Below, one piece after another: positions 12,165-22,764 of a DNA stretch of 64,000 nt. The notes under the pieces are model-generated. The model worked only from the letters and a program-made list of their open reading frames with translations, did not search any database and was not told the DNA's origin. The stretch is from Chara braunii. Taxonomy: Eukaryota > Streptophyta > Charophyceae > Charales > Characeae. Both the position numbers and the translations under genes were made by a program. The stretch covers positions 12,800,303 to 12,864,302 of the forward strand of contig BFEA01000001.1 of the NCBI GenBank assembly GCA_003427395.1. The letters run 5' to 3'. Each line of letters begins with the position of its first letter. Positions within the stretch are counted from its first letter, which is position 1.

Positions 12165-12204
<40 letters not shown>

Positions 12205-12769
12205 GTCGACGAGGAGGAAGAGGAGGAGGAGGAGGAGGACGAGGAGGAGCACAAGGATAACGACAATGAAGACATGTACCTGCCATTACTACCTACAGAA
12301 CTCCTACTCCTTCCGCTTCTCTGCTACTACAACACTTCCGCGGCCGACGACGGTGTGCTTTCCTCCGCGACTCTCGTGTCGACGCGGAAGCTGTTTTGCC
12401 TTTCGGATAGCAAGAACGTCGTTCCAGAATCAAAGAAAACAACAGAGAAGCGGATCGAGATATCACCGAAGAATGAATATTCGATATCTAACTCACCTGC
12501 AATTCCCATTCGACGACGTCAGAATTTCTCCACTCGTCCGTCCGTCCGTCCGTCCGTCCTCCGCCCTCTCGATTCAGAAACCTCACACTGGCTCTACGCG
12601 GCCACTACTGTATGTGCCCATGCGAATACGGCAGCAGACGCCTGTCTATTCCCTCCTCTTCATCGATTTTGTGGATTTACCAGCCCTGCTATCACTTTCG
12701 TTATGGACACTGGGCGATGACTGAGATCGTGATCCCCTCCATTCTCTCGTAAGCCACCTGAGAGAAGTG

Positions 12770-12849
12770 CAGGTGCAGGCTTCTCGTTTCCTCGACAGTC
12801 AAGAGAAAGCAGGTGCAGGCTTCTCGTTTCCTCGACAGTCAAGAGAAAG
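12770..12849. repeat. Perfect 40-bp tandem duplication
   Basis: A 40-bp unit beginning CAGGTGCAGGCTTCTCG occurs twice head-to-tail (12,770-12,809 and 12,810-12,849) with no mismatch that I can see, which points to a recent event. Confidence 0.9.
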
Positions 12850-13475
12850 AACGGACCAAGAATGATAATCTGCTGCGACTGAGTTCCAGGCAGCCCGGGC
12901 TTTTTCACCAATAACATATACAAGAAATGGGAAAGACGGGAGGGGGGAGCGCGCAGTTTCGCTCTCAGACCCCATATCGCTGTCACGATCAGCAAAGTTT
13001 GCTCCTGCTTAGGGAGAGTCTTCGAGAAGAAGAAGGAAACGCGTGGAAATACGCGCTCTCCTTGTCCTTCGGAGATCGTTTTTGTGCGTTGTGTCTGTGT
13101 GTTGTCTGTGTGTGTGTGTGTGCCTATGTGTGTCTGTGTGTGTCGGTTTGTGTCTGTGTGTGTGTGTGTGTGTGTCTGTGTGTGTGAGAGAGAGAAAGAG
13201 AGAGAAAGAGAGAGTGAGGGAGAGGGAGATGAGGGAGGAGGCGGGGAATGTTGGGACGGGAGTAATCGCGTGCCGACAGACAGGTGGACTGTGCAACACA
13301 GCGCTAAAAGGACTAGCTCAAGTGCATATCCCCCGTAATTCCGTATGCAATATCAGGCATCGAAGCTGGCTGCCGTGGCCCATATCACCCTCAATAAAGG
13401 TGAGCGCCAATTCACATTGCCAATGCGGCAAGGCCAACTATCGCCATTCACTCCCAACGACTCCTTAAGCAAGGA

Positions 13476-13523
13476 GCTCCTTGCACACCATGAATGAACG
13501 CTCCTTGCACACCGTGAATGAAC
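13476..13523. repeat. 24-bp tandem duplication
   Basis: The unit GCTCCTTGCACACC is followed by A/G then TGAATGAAC, and is present twice with a single difference. Confidence 0.85.
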
Positions 13524-13729
13524 GATTGCTGCTCCAGCGAGTAGTCGAGCTTACCACATTTTCCGTTGCGCCGCACCGAGCACCCAATTCTCTCCCCCCA
13601 TATTAAGCTGTCCCCCTTGCCTCCTCTCTTCCTTCCGCTCTACCTCCGACAGCCGCACTGCCCGTCCTTTAAATCACTCTCTTTCTCCTTGTGCACCACG
13701 GCTAACAGGTTCCGCCTTCACGACCACTT

Positions 13730-13836
13730 CCGTCTTCCCCCGAACACACCGCACCCTAATAAGTAACGTATGCAAGCCAATTTCCCGCCTCCGGTACAGC
13801 CATAATGGGGGTGCGCTGTGTTGGGGTGAAGACAGG
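13730..13836 (+). mobile_element. MITE family M2, copy a (diverged)
   Basis: The left end CCGTCTTCCCCCGAACACAC and a right end reading GTGCGCTGTGTTGGGGTGAAGAC match the inverted ends of the other M2 copies. The middle shares TATGCAAGC and CCATAATG words with copy b. Confidence 0.75.
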
Positions 13837-14569
13837 GTTTACTCTCCGTCTGACGAAGAAGACGTTTCCACAAAATCAACAGCCTCACAGCCCTCACGTC
13901 CTCACCCGTGAATCAAGGATCCTCTCTCATCCGAACCCCCATCATCCGGATCTATGCTCCAGCTTACCCCTTCCTCGCCTATGGCTGCACTTAATCACTC
14001 CTTATCCCTTCTCCTCATCTCGACCGGTGATTCTCCCTACTCGTGCCTGCTTAGCGTCCGTGACCCTCGCCCTCTGTCCTTAGTCTACTGTCGTGATCCT
14101 CGTCATCTTTTCCTCATGTGGAATTATCATCCTCGTCAACGATTATCATCATGCCTTACCCCCTCCTCGTCAGGACTTGTGCCCTTCCGCTCCTCCTCCC
14201 GTTAGTCTCCGTCAGTCTCCGTTCGTCTCCGTTAGTCTAGCCCATCATGGCCGCTTACATATGCAGCCTCATTGGATCATCGGCGTCTCACTATTCATTG
14301 AGAGAAACGAGACTCCAACAGCGCACCAAAAGAGAGAGAGAGAGAGGGAGGTGGGGGGGAGGCTTCGAACGAGCGGACAGATCTGTCCCCGCCAGTGATG
14401 ACTTCCAACCGGATGGATGGACATGGACGGACGGGCGGATACTATATCGGACAAACTCTATCATATCCTCCTCTTCGTCTGGCGCCGGAGACGGTGGAGA
14501 GCGAGAATGGGTTGTGGAGAGCAAGTGAGTGAGAGAGCACACAGGCTGGCGGGCCTACGCTTCAGCAGC

Positions 14570-15274
14570 TCAAGGCCACTCCCACCATGGCATGTCCATG
14601 TCTTCCCCTGGGGAGATGAAGAAGGGCACCACTGGAGGCGCGCTCTCCCCTTCGAATGGGCCCCTGGGGTCATCCATGATGGTCTCTACCGAATTGTCCG
14701 TAGAGAAGGACAAACTGTGCGGGTCGTCGTCCGAGGCGCTCAGCAAGCTGTCGAGAGTGCTGTTGCTGTGAGAGTGAGACAGGTACCTCCCTCCTCTTCC
14801 GGTCGTGGCAGAGCATTCTAAATGGGAAGCGTCCAAGTCTAGCACTTCGCTGCTGTGGGAGCTTGTACTCGACGTGTCCTTGTGGTCCTTTACATCTTTC
14901 TCAAGCTTGATGCTGTTGCAGCTATCACACCGGACGACCGAGGGTCCTCCTCCTACCACTCCGGTAGACACGTGTAGCGAGGCTCCTATTCCACTGGCTC
15001 CGCTGCCGCTGTCCGCGAGTTCCGCAAGGGAACTGGGTGTCCCAATCTGGTTCCTACCCAGCAGACACAATGGAGAGGAGGACGACGGCTTCTCTTCTCT
15101 ACCTTTACAGCTGCTGCCGAACGCAAGGTTCTCTGCTACGGTCATCGCTGCAGTCACCGGTATGACCACCTCTCCCAGGTCCGACGCTCCGTTAGCGCCC
15201 GACAACGGCGACCCTTCTCGATGGCCGTCCAAATACTCTGACTTCACACGGAGCAGCGCAGAAAGACGTCGAAC
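14570..15274 (-). CDS. HD-Zip class I transcription factor, exon 2 (residues 135-368)
   Basis: This exon starts after a TTTACGGCAG acceptor. Its first codons, VRRLSALLRVK, continue the leucine zipper of exon 1 in phase 0 and place Leu138 exactly seven residues after Leu131. The rest is the long C-terminal region: Ser-rich and acidic, with EKDVKDHKDTSS and SSEVLDLDASHLE stretches, ending EDMDMPWWEWP before TGA at 14,570-14,572. A Trp-rich acidic end of this kind (AHA-like activation motif) is usual in class I HD-Zip proteins. The exon was assigned by frame, zipper register and C-terminal motif. A transcript would settle the junction. Confidence 0.85.
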   Translation of the reverse strand, partial: VRRLSALLRVKSEYLDGHREGSPLSGANGASDLGEVVIPVTAAMTVAENLAFGSSCKGREEKPSSSSPLCLLGRNQIGTPSSLAELADSGSGASGIGASLHVSTGVVGGGPSVVRCDSCNSIKLEKDVKDHKDTSSTSSHSSEVLDLDASHLECSATTGRGGRYLSHSHSNSTLDSLLSASDDDPHSLSFSTDNSVETIMDDPRGPFEGESAPPVVPFFISPGEDMDMPWWEWP

Positions 15275-15307
15275 CTGCCGTAAACCACACCACCACCACC
15301 AGCAGTC

Positions 15308-15312
15308 GCGCA

Positions 15313-15372
<60 letters not shown>

Positions 15373-15394
15373 ACAACACCACCACCACCAGTCG

Positions 15395-15421
<27 letters not shown>
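15308..15421. repeat. Compound (CA)n-(GA)n microsatellites beside the 3' splice site
   Basis: (CA)n then (GA)n at 15,308-15,372 and (CA)n at 15,395-15,421 are separated by an ACCACC block. On the transcribed strand these are (GT)n, (CT)n and (GT)n tracts that begin about 34 bases upstream of the exon 2 acceptor. Confidence 0.95.
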
Positions 15422-15425
<4 letters not shown>

Positions 15426-15971
15426 AAGGGCGGGGGGGGAGGGAAAGCACAGACAGAGAGACAAACAAACACAAAGACGCATATGCGTAGAAAGGAATTA
15501 CACAGTCAGCTCCATTATTGTCGTACGGTAGCACGTGGAGTCCTGATAAGAGAAACGGTTTACTACTTGCGTCAACACGGTTATGGGCCTCGCCACAGCA
15601 CTCACGAAACGAGAAAAATGGATAGTGCATCTTCACCACGAAGGTGGCAAGGTGCATCCGCTGCTATGAATAGCAAGGATTGTATCTTGCCACGTTTTGC
15701 CTGCGCGTGCACTCACCATTTTTCCCGTTTCCTGAGGAGGATGGTCGGACCCTGTGTCTTATTCTCGGTCACTCTCCAACTTTTTACTTTCCCCCCTTCG
15801 CCAACAAATAACCCGACGCAACTGACGGTGTTCGATTAACTGCAGCCACACAATAACCATGTGTCCCATTCAGCAAGCCCCACCGTTCAGTCTTTTCTTT
15901 CTGGCAGTGTGGCACAGGGCGATGTTCCCTGAAAAAGGGTACAAAGTTGACCCTGATAACCAACGGTCCTA

Positions 15972-16076
15972 CCGTCTTCCCCCGAACATAACGCACCCTG
16001 ATAATGAATGTATGCAAGCTATCTTTCCGGTCCGGTGCAGCCATAATGAAGGTGCGTTATGTTCGGGGGAAGACGG
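15972..16076 (+). mobile_element. MITE family M2, copy b (best preserved)
   Basis: The left end CCGTCTTCCCCCGAACATAA continues CGCACC. The right end is its reverse complement, ending GGGGGAAGACGG. The 105-bp element is flanked on both sides by TA, as expected for a Tc1/mariner-type target duplication. It has no ORF. Confidence 0.9.
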
Positions 16077-16229
16077 TATAGCTCAGTCGGTGCACCCATA
16101 TGACCTCAACTTGAAATACGGACTCAGGTTCGAATCCAGATACAATCAGATGACCAGAATAAATCAGTCTAAATTACCCGGGCCCGGTCAGTTGTATGAT
16201 GATTTCCCCCCCCCCCCCCCCCCCCAAAA

Positions 16230-16283
<54 letters not shown>
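16077..16283 (+). mobile_element. SINE-like unit with tRNA-type promoter boxes
   Basis: TAGCTCAGTCGGT at about 16,078 fits the tRNA A box and GGTTCGAATCC at about 16,129 fits the B box, at near-normal spacing. The acceptor (GACGGTA with TACAATC, 5 of 7 pairs) and T stems are partly complementary, but the D and anticodon arms do not fold convincingly. A body of about 65 bases follows, then C and A runs (16,206-16,283). This fits a decayed tRNA-derived SINE better than a working tRNA gene. The 5' boundary abuts or overlaps the M2 copy. Confidence 0.5.
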
Positions 16284-16285
<2 letters not shown>

Positions 16286-16336
16286 GTGATGATATCTCAA
16301 GGCCGTTGCCCTTTACACCACCAAAAAAAAAAAAAG
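16284..16336 (+). repeat. GATGATATC-block repeat, copy 1
   Basis: CCGTGATGATATCTCAAGGC continues to TTGCCCTTTACACCA and ends in an A run. It is the first of three near-identical blocks, each followed by A-rich sequence, so it looks like the 3' end of a retroposon. Confidence 0.65.
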
Positions 16337-16373
16337 GTGAGACGGGGAAAAGCATAAAATAAAAGGAAAAAAA

Positions 16374-16423
16374 AGGTGATGATATCCCAAGGCCGATGCC
16401 CTTTACACCAAAAAAATAAAATA
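16374..16423 (+). repeat. GATGATATC-block repeat, copy 2
   Basis: GGTGATGATATCCCAAGGCC continues to GATGCCCTTTACACCA and an A-rich tail. It differs from copy 1 at a few bases. Confidence 0.65.
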
Positions 16424-17301
16424 GAAAATGGTTTATTATACAAAACCGGGAAACGGGCCCGGCGTCCCTCACATATATGCAGGCGGTTCATGGTTATGAG
16501 CGAGGCATCACCGGCCGAGCCCATATCAGGAATCGCAAAGTCCCCTGAAAAAAGAAAGAAAAAGCTGCCATCTATTCCTATCTAAAAACAGGGAGAAAGG
16601 CAAAAGGTAGAACAGTGCTATATACTGCGACCAATTCTAAACACAGAACATTGCAGCAGACTGCAGCAGGCTACACTGCAAGGGACCTGGCAAAATCTAC
16701 ATCCAGCAGGTAACCAAAATAAAGTGGAATGGACAGGATTGAACCTAGTCCATGAAATATCCCAATGTACAAAAAGCAAAAAAGCTTTAAACAAAAAAGC
16801 CTTAAACAAAAGAACATTCAGCAACAAATTCTACAGTACTGTCAAACCACAAAAAAAGCGGAAAAATCAATCTGTGGATGGCCTCCCTGAGGCAGTTGCA
16901 CTTTGAACAAGTCAGGGAACCGAACCCAATGTTGATGGAAAGTTCTTAGTGCCTTCGCTGTGTATCCTTTTTTTTGGACTTTGAAAGACCACTCAGTTGA
17001 AATGGTCTGTTTTATTCCGAATTTGACCTCAGCTCTTACCATTGCCGGAGTCAGTCTTTCTCCCCTGTAGACCCCTGAGTTCCTGAGCGTCCAAATTGTA
17101 AGATCAAGTGTAGTATCTGTTCTGATCAGTTTAATATCTGATCCGTGGTCCATCGGGCCACATGATATTAAATTAATTTTTCAGGCCTACGAAGGGTTCA
17201 TAGGGGTAGGCTTGCCTACTCGACCCTTCCAGCGTTGCCTTCGTCTTGCACTGCAGCGAAGCGTGGCGCGTCCCACTCCCCCGCGGAAAAAAAAAAAAAA
17301 A

Positions 17302-17347
17302 CCGTGATGATATCCCAAGGCCGTTGCCCTTTACAAAACAAAAACGT
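17302..17347 (+). repeat. GATGATATC-block repeat, copy 3
   Basis: CCGTGATGATATCCCAAGGC continues to GTTGCCCTTTACA and A-rich sequence. It also follows directly on a poly(A) run, as copy 1 does. Confidence 0.65.
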
Positions 17348-17587
17348 TTTTACCAAGATTCGCTGGAGTTCGAAACGGAGATGGTGTTCATGTCCGTCGA
17401 TAGGAGAAACTTGAGACGGGGAAAAACAAACGAAAAAAAACGACTAAATCGGACCCTCAACTTTCCTTCCCCCTCAGTGACCCCGTCTCCACCGCCCCGA
17501 AATAGCATAACGATGGGGGAAGAGTGGCAGGGATGAGAAAGAATATCAAACATAAAATCTGTCGAGCCCAACTTTGTTTAACAACTA

Positions 17588-17688
17588 CCGTGTTCCCCCG
17601 AACATAACGCACCCTGAAAAGGAAAGTATACAAGCTATGTTTCCGACCACAGTGAGAATGAAGGTGCGTTGTGTTCGGGGGAACACGG
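17588..17688 (+). mobile_element. MITE family M2, copy c
   Basis: The ends are CCGTGTTCCCCCGAACATAA and a reverse-complement match ending GGGGGAACACGG, flanked by TA on both sides. The same compensating C-to-G change in both arms keeps the terminal stem perfect. Confidence 0.88.
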
Positions 17689-18830
17689 TAGAGGCGCACA
17701 AAAACTTGTACAAGAGTATCAGAGCGCAAATGCAAACAAAAAGGAAAAAAGAAACAAAAACAGGAAAAAATGAATTCAGTTTTTTATCTTCTTCTTATAA
17801 CTCCCCCTGTTCAGAACCTCTTGCTTACAAGGCCGCCCAGGTGGATGTAGGTTGAGCGGCGGCCGCCCCCACCCCCGTGTGTCATATCGACCTACTTGCA
17901 CACAGCCAAACGGCAAAGAGGAAAAGAAAAGAGGAAGGGAACAGCCAAATAAAACAAAACAGGGGGCAACAAAACAGATCCCAGATGAAAAGTCCCACAT
18001 GCAAGCACCGCCCCAGTCCTACACAGGCCAAACGACGGGACAAGACCAACCAGGATGTCAAAACATTCTTGTCTGCAAAGAAATCAAAAAAAGTCCCAGA
18101 TACATATCTATACACAGCAGATGGCCTTGTTCGACACCAAGAAGTTGGTATTCTTATTCGGCATATATATCGTCACAAACAGATATATACACATATAAAC
18201 CGAGTATGTTCGATTAGAGGACTCTGCATGCTGAAGAGATTTCAGCCTCCTGAAGAGTGTGAAACGCCAACGAAACAGGCAGAGCCTGAAGACTGTATAG
18301 AGGTTTCAGCCTCCTGATGAGTGTGTGACAGTTGGGGGCCCCAACTGGCGGTCTTCTCTCTCGAACATGTTGGTCCCGACTCCCAAGTGTGTGGGAGGTC
18401 TCAGCCAGAGACTTCTCTGCAAAGAAAAAAGCAGTCCCAGGCGGGGAGCCTCTCGAAATGGTAGAGAGTACTCTCAAAGACCCAAAGCTGATTTACTGAC
18501 AGCTCTAGAAGCGTTTTTGGGCCAGAAGTTTTGATGGGAAGCGGAGGAGCGGTGCCACTCTCTCAAATTTTCGCGTTTTAAGAGAGGTGGCGGGAGACCC
18601 TACGTTTTGTAGACTAGACAAGCAGCAGGCGTGCACACAAACCGGTTAGAAACGAATGTGAGAGAAATGCGTGCTGATATGCAGAATATCATGCCAACAT
18701 AATGTTATGTCAAAATATCATAGATAAATAAATAAAAAAAAAGATATTAATATATTCATATTTTTTACTAAATCAAGACGGGGGACGTAAAGATTACTAC
18801 CAATATCTTAATATAGATTAATTACTAATT

Positions 18831-19437
18831 AATAAGACATGAATATAATAAACGCGCAGTGTAAGTCCGAGGTTCATTCTCCTATTTCCCTGTGGTGGAA
18901 TGACAACATGCAGCGGCGACATTCCAAGCGATTCCAACGAGAACTCAAGGCGAAATTGAAACACGTGCACCCATTGATCGAGTAAACATTACGTACATAT
19001 TATAGATTAATTAAATGAATATATTATATATTAATTAATGAGTATATTACAGATTAATTAATTAGTAATTTATAAGACGCGAATATATAAAGGCGCTGGG
19101 TAAGTCCCGAGGTTAATTCTCCTATTTGCCTGTGGTGGAAGGACAACACGCAGCGGCGACATTCCAAGCGATTCCACCGAGAACTTCTCGAAGGCGGAAT
19201 CGAAATGTGCGCACCCATTGATTAAGTAAACATTACCAATATATTATGTTACAGATTAAATAATTAGTATATTATAGATTAATTAATTAGTAGTGAATAA
19301 GACATGAATGTATAAACGCGCACAGCAAGTCCTGAGGTTCATTCTCCTATTTCCCTGTAGTGGAAGGACAACACGCAGCGTCGAAATTCCAGCCGATTCA
19401 ACCGCGAACTCAAGGCGGAATTGAAATATGGGCACCC
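18831..19437. repeat. Three-unit tandem array, period about 225-240 bp
   Basis: Units start with AATAAGAC or TATAAGAC at 18,831, 19,071 and 19,296. Each carries GAGGTTCATTCTCCTATTT-like, CAGCGGCGACATTCCAAG-like and GCACCCATTGAT-like blocks and ends in an AT-rich TTAATTAAT spacer. Divergence between units is clear, so the array is not recent. It lies inside the HD-Zip intron. Confidence 0.85.
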
Positions 19438-19642
19438 CAACACAAACAGAGGCCATTGACTGCTTCTCGTACAGGGAATGAAAAAATTCACTTCACTCCC
19501 GTATGGACAATTCTCAGCTGAAACGCGCAAATTCCCACACCAATAAGCAGAGAATAAACACGCGGAGCCCCTGACCAATTCCCAAAGACATTACTACACG
19601 CATCGCAGCCTCCGTTCAAGTTCACTTCATATAAGTCCGCTA

Positions 19643-19747
19643 CCGTCTTCCCCCGAACATAACGCACACTGAAAAGGAAAGTATACAAGGTATGTTTCCG
19701 GCCAGATACAGTCAGAACGAGGGTGCGTTGTGTTCGGGGGATGACGG
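19643..19747 (+). mobile_element. MITE family M2, copy d
   Basis: CCGTCTTCCCCCGAACATAA at the left and a matching inverted end GTTCGGGGGATGACGG at the right, flanked by TA. The middle is nearly the same as copy c (GTATACAAG...TATGTTTCCG). Confidence 0.88.
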
Positions 19748-19907
19748 TAGTATTCGTCGTCGATTGGAATCTGCTTCTGAATCTCTCAATCCAAAGAAGG
19801 AGATTGGAAAGCAGCTCCCCGCAGCTCCGATGCTGCGGCGCGCAGTTGGTCGGTAGAATCACGCCAGTAGGGAAGAGCATTGGGAGAGTGCGGTGACGGC
19901 ACCACGC

Positions 19908-19989
19908 CTCACTCAGATGTCCCGACGTTGGCCACTCGTACCCGACTCCTCCGTCTTTCTCTTTTCTATTATTCCGTGTGTGTCTTTTT

Positions 19990-20020
<31 letters not shown>
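19908..20020 (+). repeat. Arm 1 of an inverted duplication next to (GT)n
   Basis: The sequence CTCAGATGTCCCGACGTTGG through CTTTTCTATTATTCCGTGTG matches the reverse complement of about 20,590-20,697, including the adjoining GT/AC microsatellite. See arm 2 and the gap. Confidence 0.75.
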
Positions 20021-20027
<7 letters not shown>

Positions 20028-20503
20028 ATCTTCGCTATAGACCACTCCACAAAAAGAAAAGCATGACTGTGCCAGACTGTGCCAGACTGATTCGTCGGAC
20101 TTTCACCGACTCATGTTTTCTTTCATGTGACGTTGTGTATGGCACTGTATGGCGAAGGAGAAAGCCGAGCAATGGCCAGCCAATTGCTCTTCACACGCAC
20201 ATCTGTAAATATTGCAAATAGAAGCTTACAAGCGTGTTTTCATGCTCGAAACGCGCACGCGCTCCTCTACGTTTCCACAGCCGGTCTCATCAGGAGCCTA
20301 ACCCCTATACCAGCGGCTTACGGCCGGCCGGCACTACGCCACCTTACAGGCATATGAGGGCCGGTTGTGGCCTTGCCCTCATTTACTGTATGTTCTAGAC
20401 CTTCCCTTGCACGCGCCTTGCCAGACTGATTCGTCGGACTTTTCCAACTCACGTTTTCTTTTATAAGAAGTCGTTTATGGCAAACATGACCCTCCCCCCC
20501 CCC

Positions 20504-20558
20504 NNNNNNNNNNNNNNNNNNNNNNNNNNNNNNNNNNNNNNNNNNNNNNNNNNNNNNN
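20504..20558. other. Assembly gap (55 Ns)
   Basis: A run of 55 unknown bases between a C run and an (AC)n tract. It sits between duplicated sequences, so the local order and orientation are uncertain. Confidence 0.99.
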
Positions 20559-20569
20559 ACACACACACA

Positions 20570-20611
<42 letters not shown>

Positions 20612-20697
20612 GACACACACAGAAAAAGAGAATAAAAAGAGAGGACGGTTGACGGGTAAGAAATCGCCAACGTCGTCGGGACATCTGACTGAGCCGT
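20559..20697 (-). repeat. (AC)n tract and arm 2 of the inverted duplication
   Basis: (AC)n at 20,559-20,620 is followed by sequence that reads, on the - strand, CTCAGTCAGATGTCCCGACG and on into TTATTCTCTTTTTCTGTGTG, matching arm 1. Confidence 0.75.
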
Positions 20698-20759
20698 GTG
20701 TGTGTGTGTGTGTGTGTGTGTGTCTTCTACACGATTGGTCTCGTCCAATCTGTAATGGG

Positions 20760-22764
20760 TGGGTAGGTAGGTAGGGAGGGAGGGTAGGTAATAGGGTCTG
20801 CTGTCAGCTCCGGTCTAATGAGCCCAAGTAACTATCGTTCGGTGTTTGCTAATGGTCAAAGAAGTTGTCGAGTGCTCCAGGGAGGATCCCGTCGGCTTGT
20901 CTCAGCACTAAGGGACTCGCTATGACGACATTACTTGCCAGTAAACGAGAAATAGACAGCGTACAGACACTCTCAACCTCTCTTAAGCCTTTCTTCATCC
21001 TCTTCTTCTTCTGCCGCCATTACCCACCGTCAACTCCCGCTAACCCTTTCTTATTCTCTTTTTCCTTCGCCGCGGTGGGCCCACCCTTCATCCTCTTTCT
21101 CCCTTGGGACACACTACTGCCTTCCTCCCATGTCTAACCCCCCTCACCCGCAGCATAAGCACTGCACCTGGATGCGGATACCACATCACTCTTAACTGGG
21201 GTTATAGTTTCTCAACAAATCGCAGCCCCCCCTCGTACTAATATGAAGTCCTTGCGAAGTGCTTGGATGGGAGGACGTGTTCAGTGACACCCCCGTACCT
21301 ACGCTCTATTCATCTACGATCTACCATTGAATTGAATTCCTAGCAAATCCAAGTTTTCCTAAAACAGAAAAGGAAGAAGCTTTCCTGAAACAGAAAAGGA
21401 GGACTTTTACCACCCAACGTGTGAACGGCACACAGAAGGCGGTCCTGAATAGAGAGAGAAAGTAAAGGAAACATGATGCCAGAACCTCCAGCTAACAATA
21501 AAAAAACTGAAAACAGATGAGTAACTAAATATAGAGAGATGATTAACATCAGTTTTCTTATTATATTCTCATTATAGGGACGTTGGGCCCGTTGCCCACC
21601 ACGTGCGGCTCCCCACGAATAGATCAGAGGCTGTGTTCTCGAAAAAAAGGGAAAAAAAAAGAAAAACAAAGAAAGAAAGAAAGATGATTAACCTCAAACA
21701 AACAATAAAATCTAAAAACAGACGATGATTAACGAAAACCATAAAACGAGACACTTTTAAAAAAAAGAGGATCTAATGACCTTCCATAAGATTTAATCAA
21801 TCTTATATGTTTGATTGAACACGTTTTAAACTGCCTGCTGCTGCGGAGTCAGAATGGTACCACAAGTCGCACCGACACATACGATATCAGATTCCTCCGT
21901 CAATGGGCCACGCCTCACACACTAACTTACTACTACTAATAATATGCACCACGTGTCACGCACGTGCATATCAGAAATCCCTCTAATGCCACGTGCCACG
22001 CACGACCTCTTTTAAAAAGGCTAATTCTTTTAAGCCCATCCAATTCAAATACCTGTCGGAAATCTGGACAGGACGGCCTTTCAGGCCTTCCTTTTTATTG
22101 TCATTATAATATTACGGGGAACCCCGTAGCACCCACATCCGACCTCAAGACTCCAACGAGGGAACATGCTGGAGCTGCACCCACCAGCAGGTGCGATACC
22201 TGCTACAGCAGGTGGGCGATACCGGCCAGGGGTCTTTCAGATTTGGTGCTTATTCAAGCCCAATTATGTTTCCTCTATTTCGGGAACTTTTTTTACCTTT
22301 TTTTTTTTTTTTTTGGAGAATTCCACTGCGGTCTTTATCGGAATATTCAACCAAAACCGACAACGGCCCGATGGTCACACGCGTAATGTCTAGCTGTGCA
22401 TAAAGACGTCTGGGAAAAACCCCTGATAGAGGCCCAACTCCATAGTGGTACAGCCCCATGCAGTTTTCGTAAGGCCCCCAGTTCTAACTTCGGAGAAGAA
22501 AAAAAAAAAAAAAAAAAAAACGAAATCCGTTAAAAATGGAATGATACAGAGAAGCTCTATTATTTAGCTTGGCCGCTTCGCAATCATGGAATGACACGCA
22601 GAAATCCGGAAATGGTCTAGATTACGTAAAGAAGAAAGATGGGGAAGACACGGAAAAGAAAAAGAAAAAAAAAAGCAAGGGTCAAATCGATTTAAATTTG
22701 AAAAGCGTCTGAGTAAATTTAAGGTCTGGTGTGGGAAGAACAATCCTCGCCTCGATTGGGTACC
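20760..22764. other. Intronic stretch without recognised elements
   Basis: It contains AT-rich and pyrimidine-rich segments, short A runs (about 22,499-22,520) and a CACGTG-type palindromic word repeated near 21,953-22,000. No ORF here shows protein-like features. Confidence 0.5.

Larger units (their letters stand above)
10451..13729. other. Non-coding stretch with microsatellites
   Basis: I see no recognisable gene. It holds a (TC)n tract (about 11,380-11,441), a (CTA)n array passing into (GAG/GAC)n (about 12,165-12,250), a CCGT array near 12,537-12,562, and (TG)n followed by (GA)n tracts (13,098-13,220). ORFs here mostly translate repeats. The 3' UTR of the HD-Zip gene lies somewhere below 14,570, but its end cannot be set from sequence. 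Confidence 0.6.

Noticed and set aside
13043-13468. Cys/Val-rich ORFs at 13.0-13.5 kb and 27.6-28.0 kb
   Set aside because: They translate (TG)n microsatellites. The apparent Cys motifs are repeat artefacts.
16077-16150. Functional tRNA gene
   Set aside because: A and B boxes fit, but D and anticodon arms do not pair and the acceptor stem has two mismatches. I kept it as a SINE-like unit.
21172-21291. Possible 5S rRNA-like gene (GGATGCGGATACCA start, AAGTGCTTGGATGGGAG block, GACACCC end, about 120 bp)
   Set aside because: Some words and the length resemble plant 5S rRNA, but the middle does not align and the closing stem is poor. A covariance-model score would decide.
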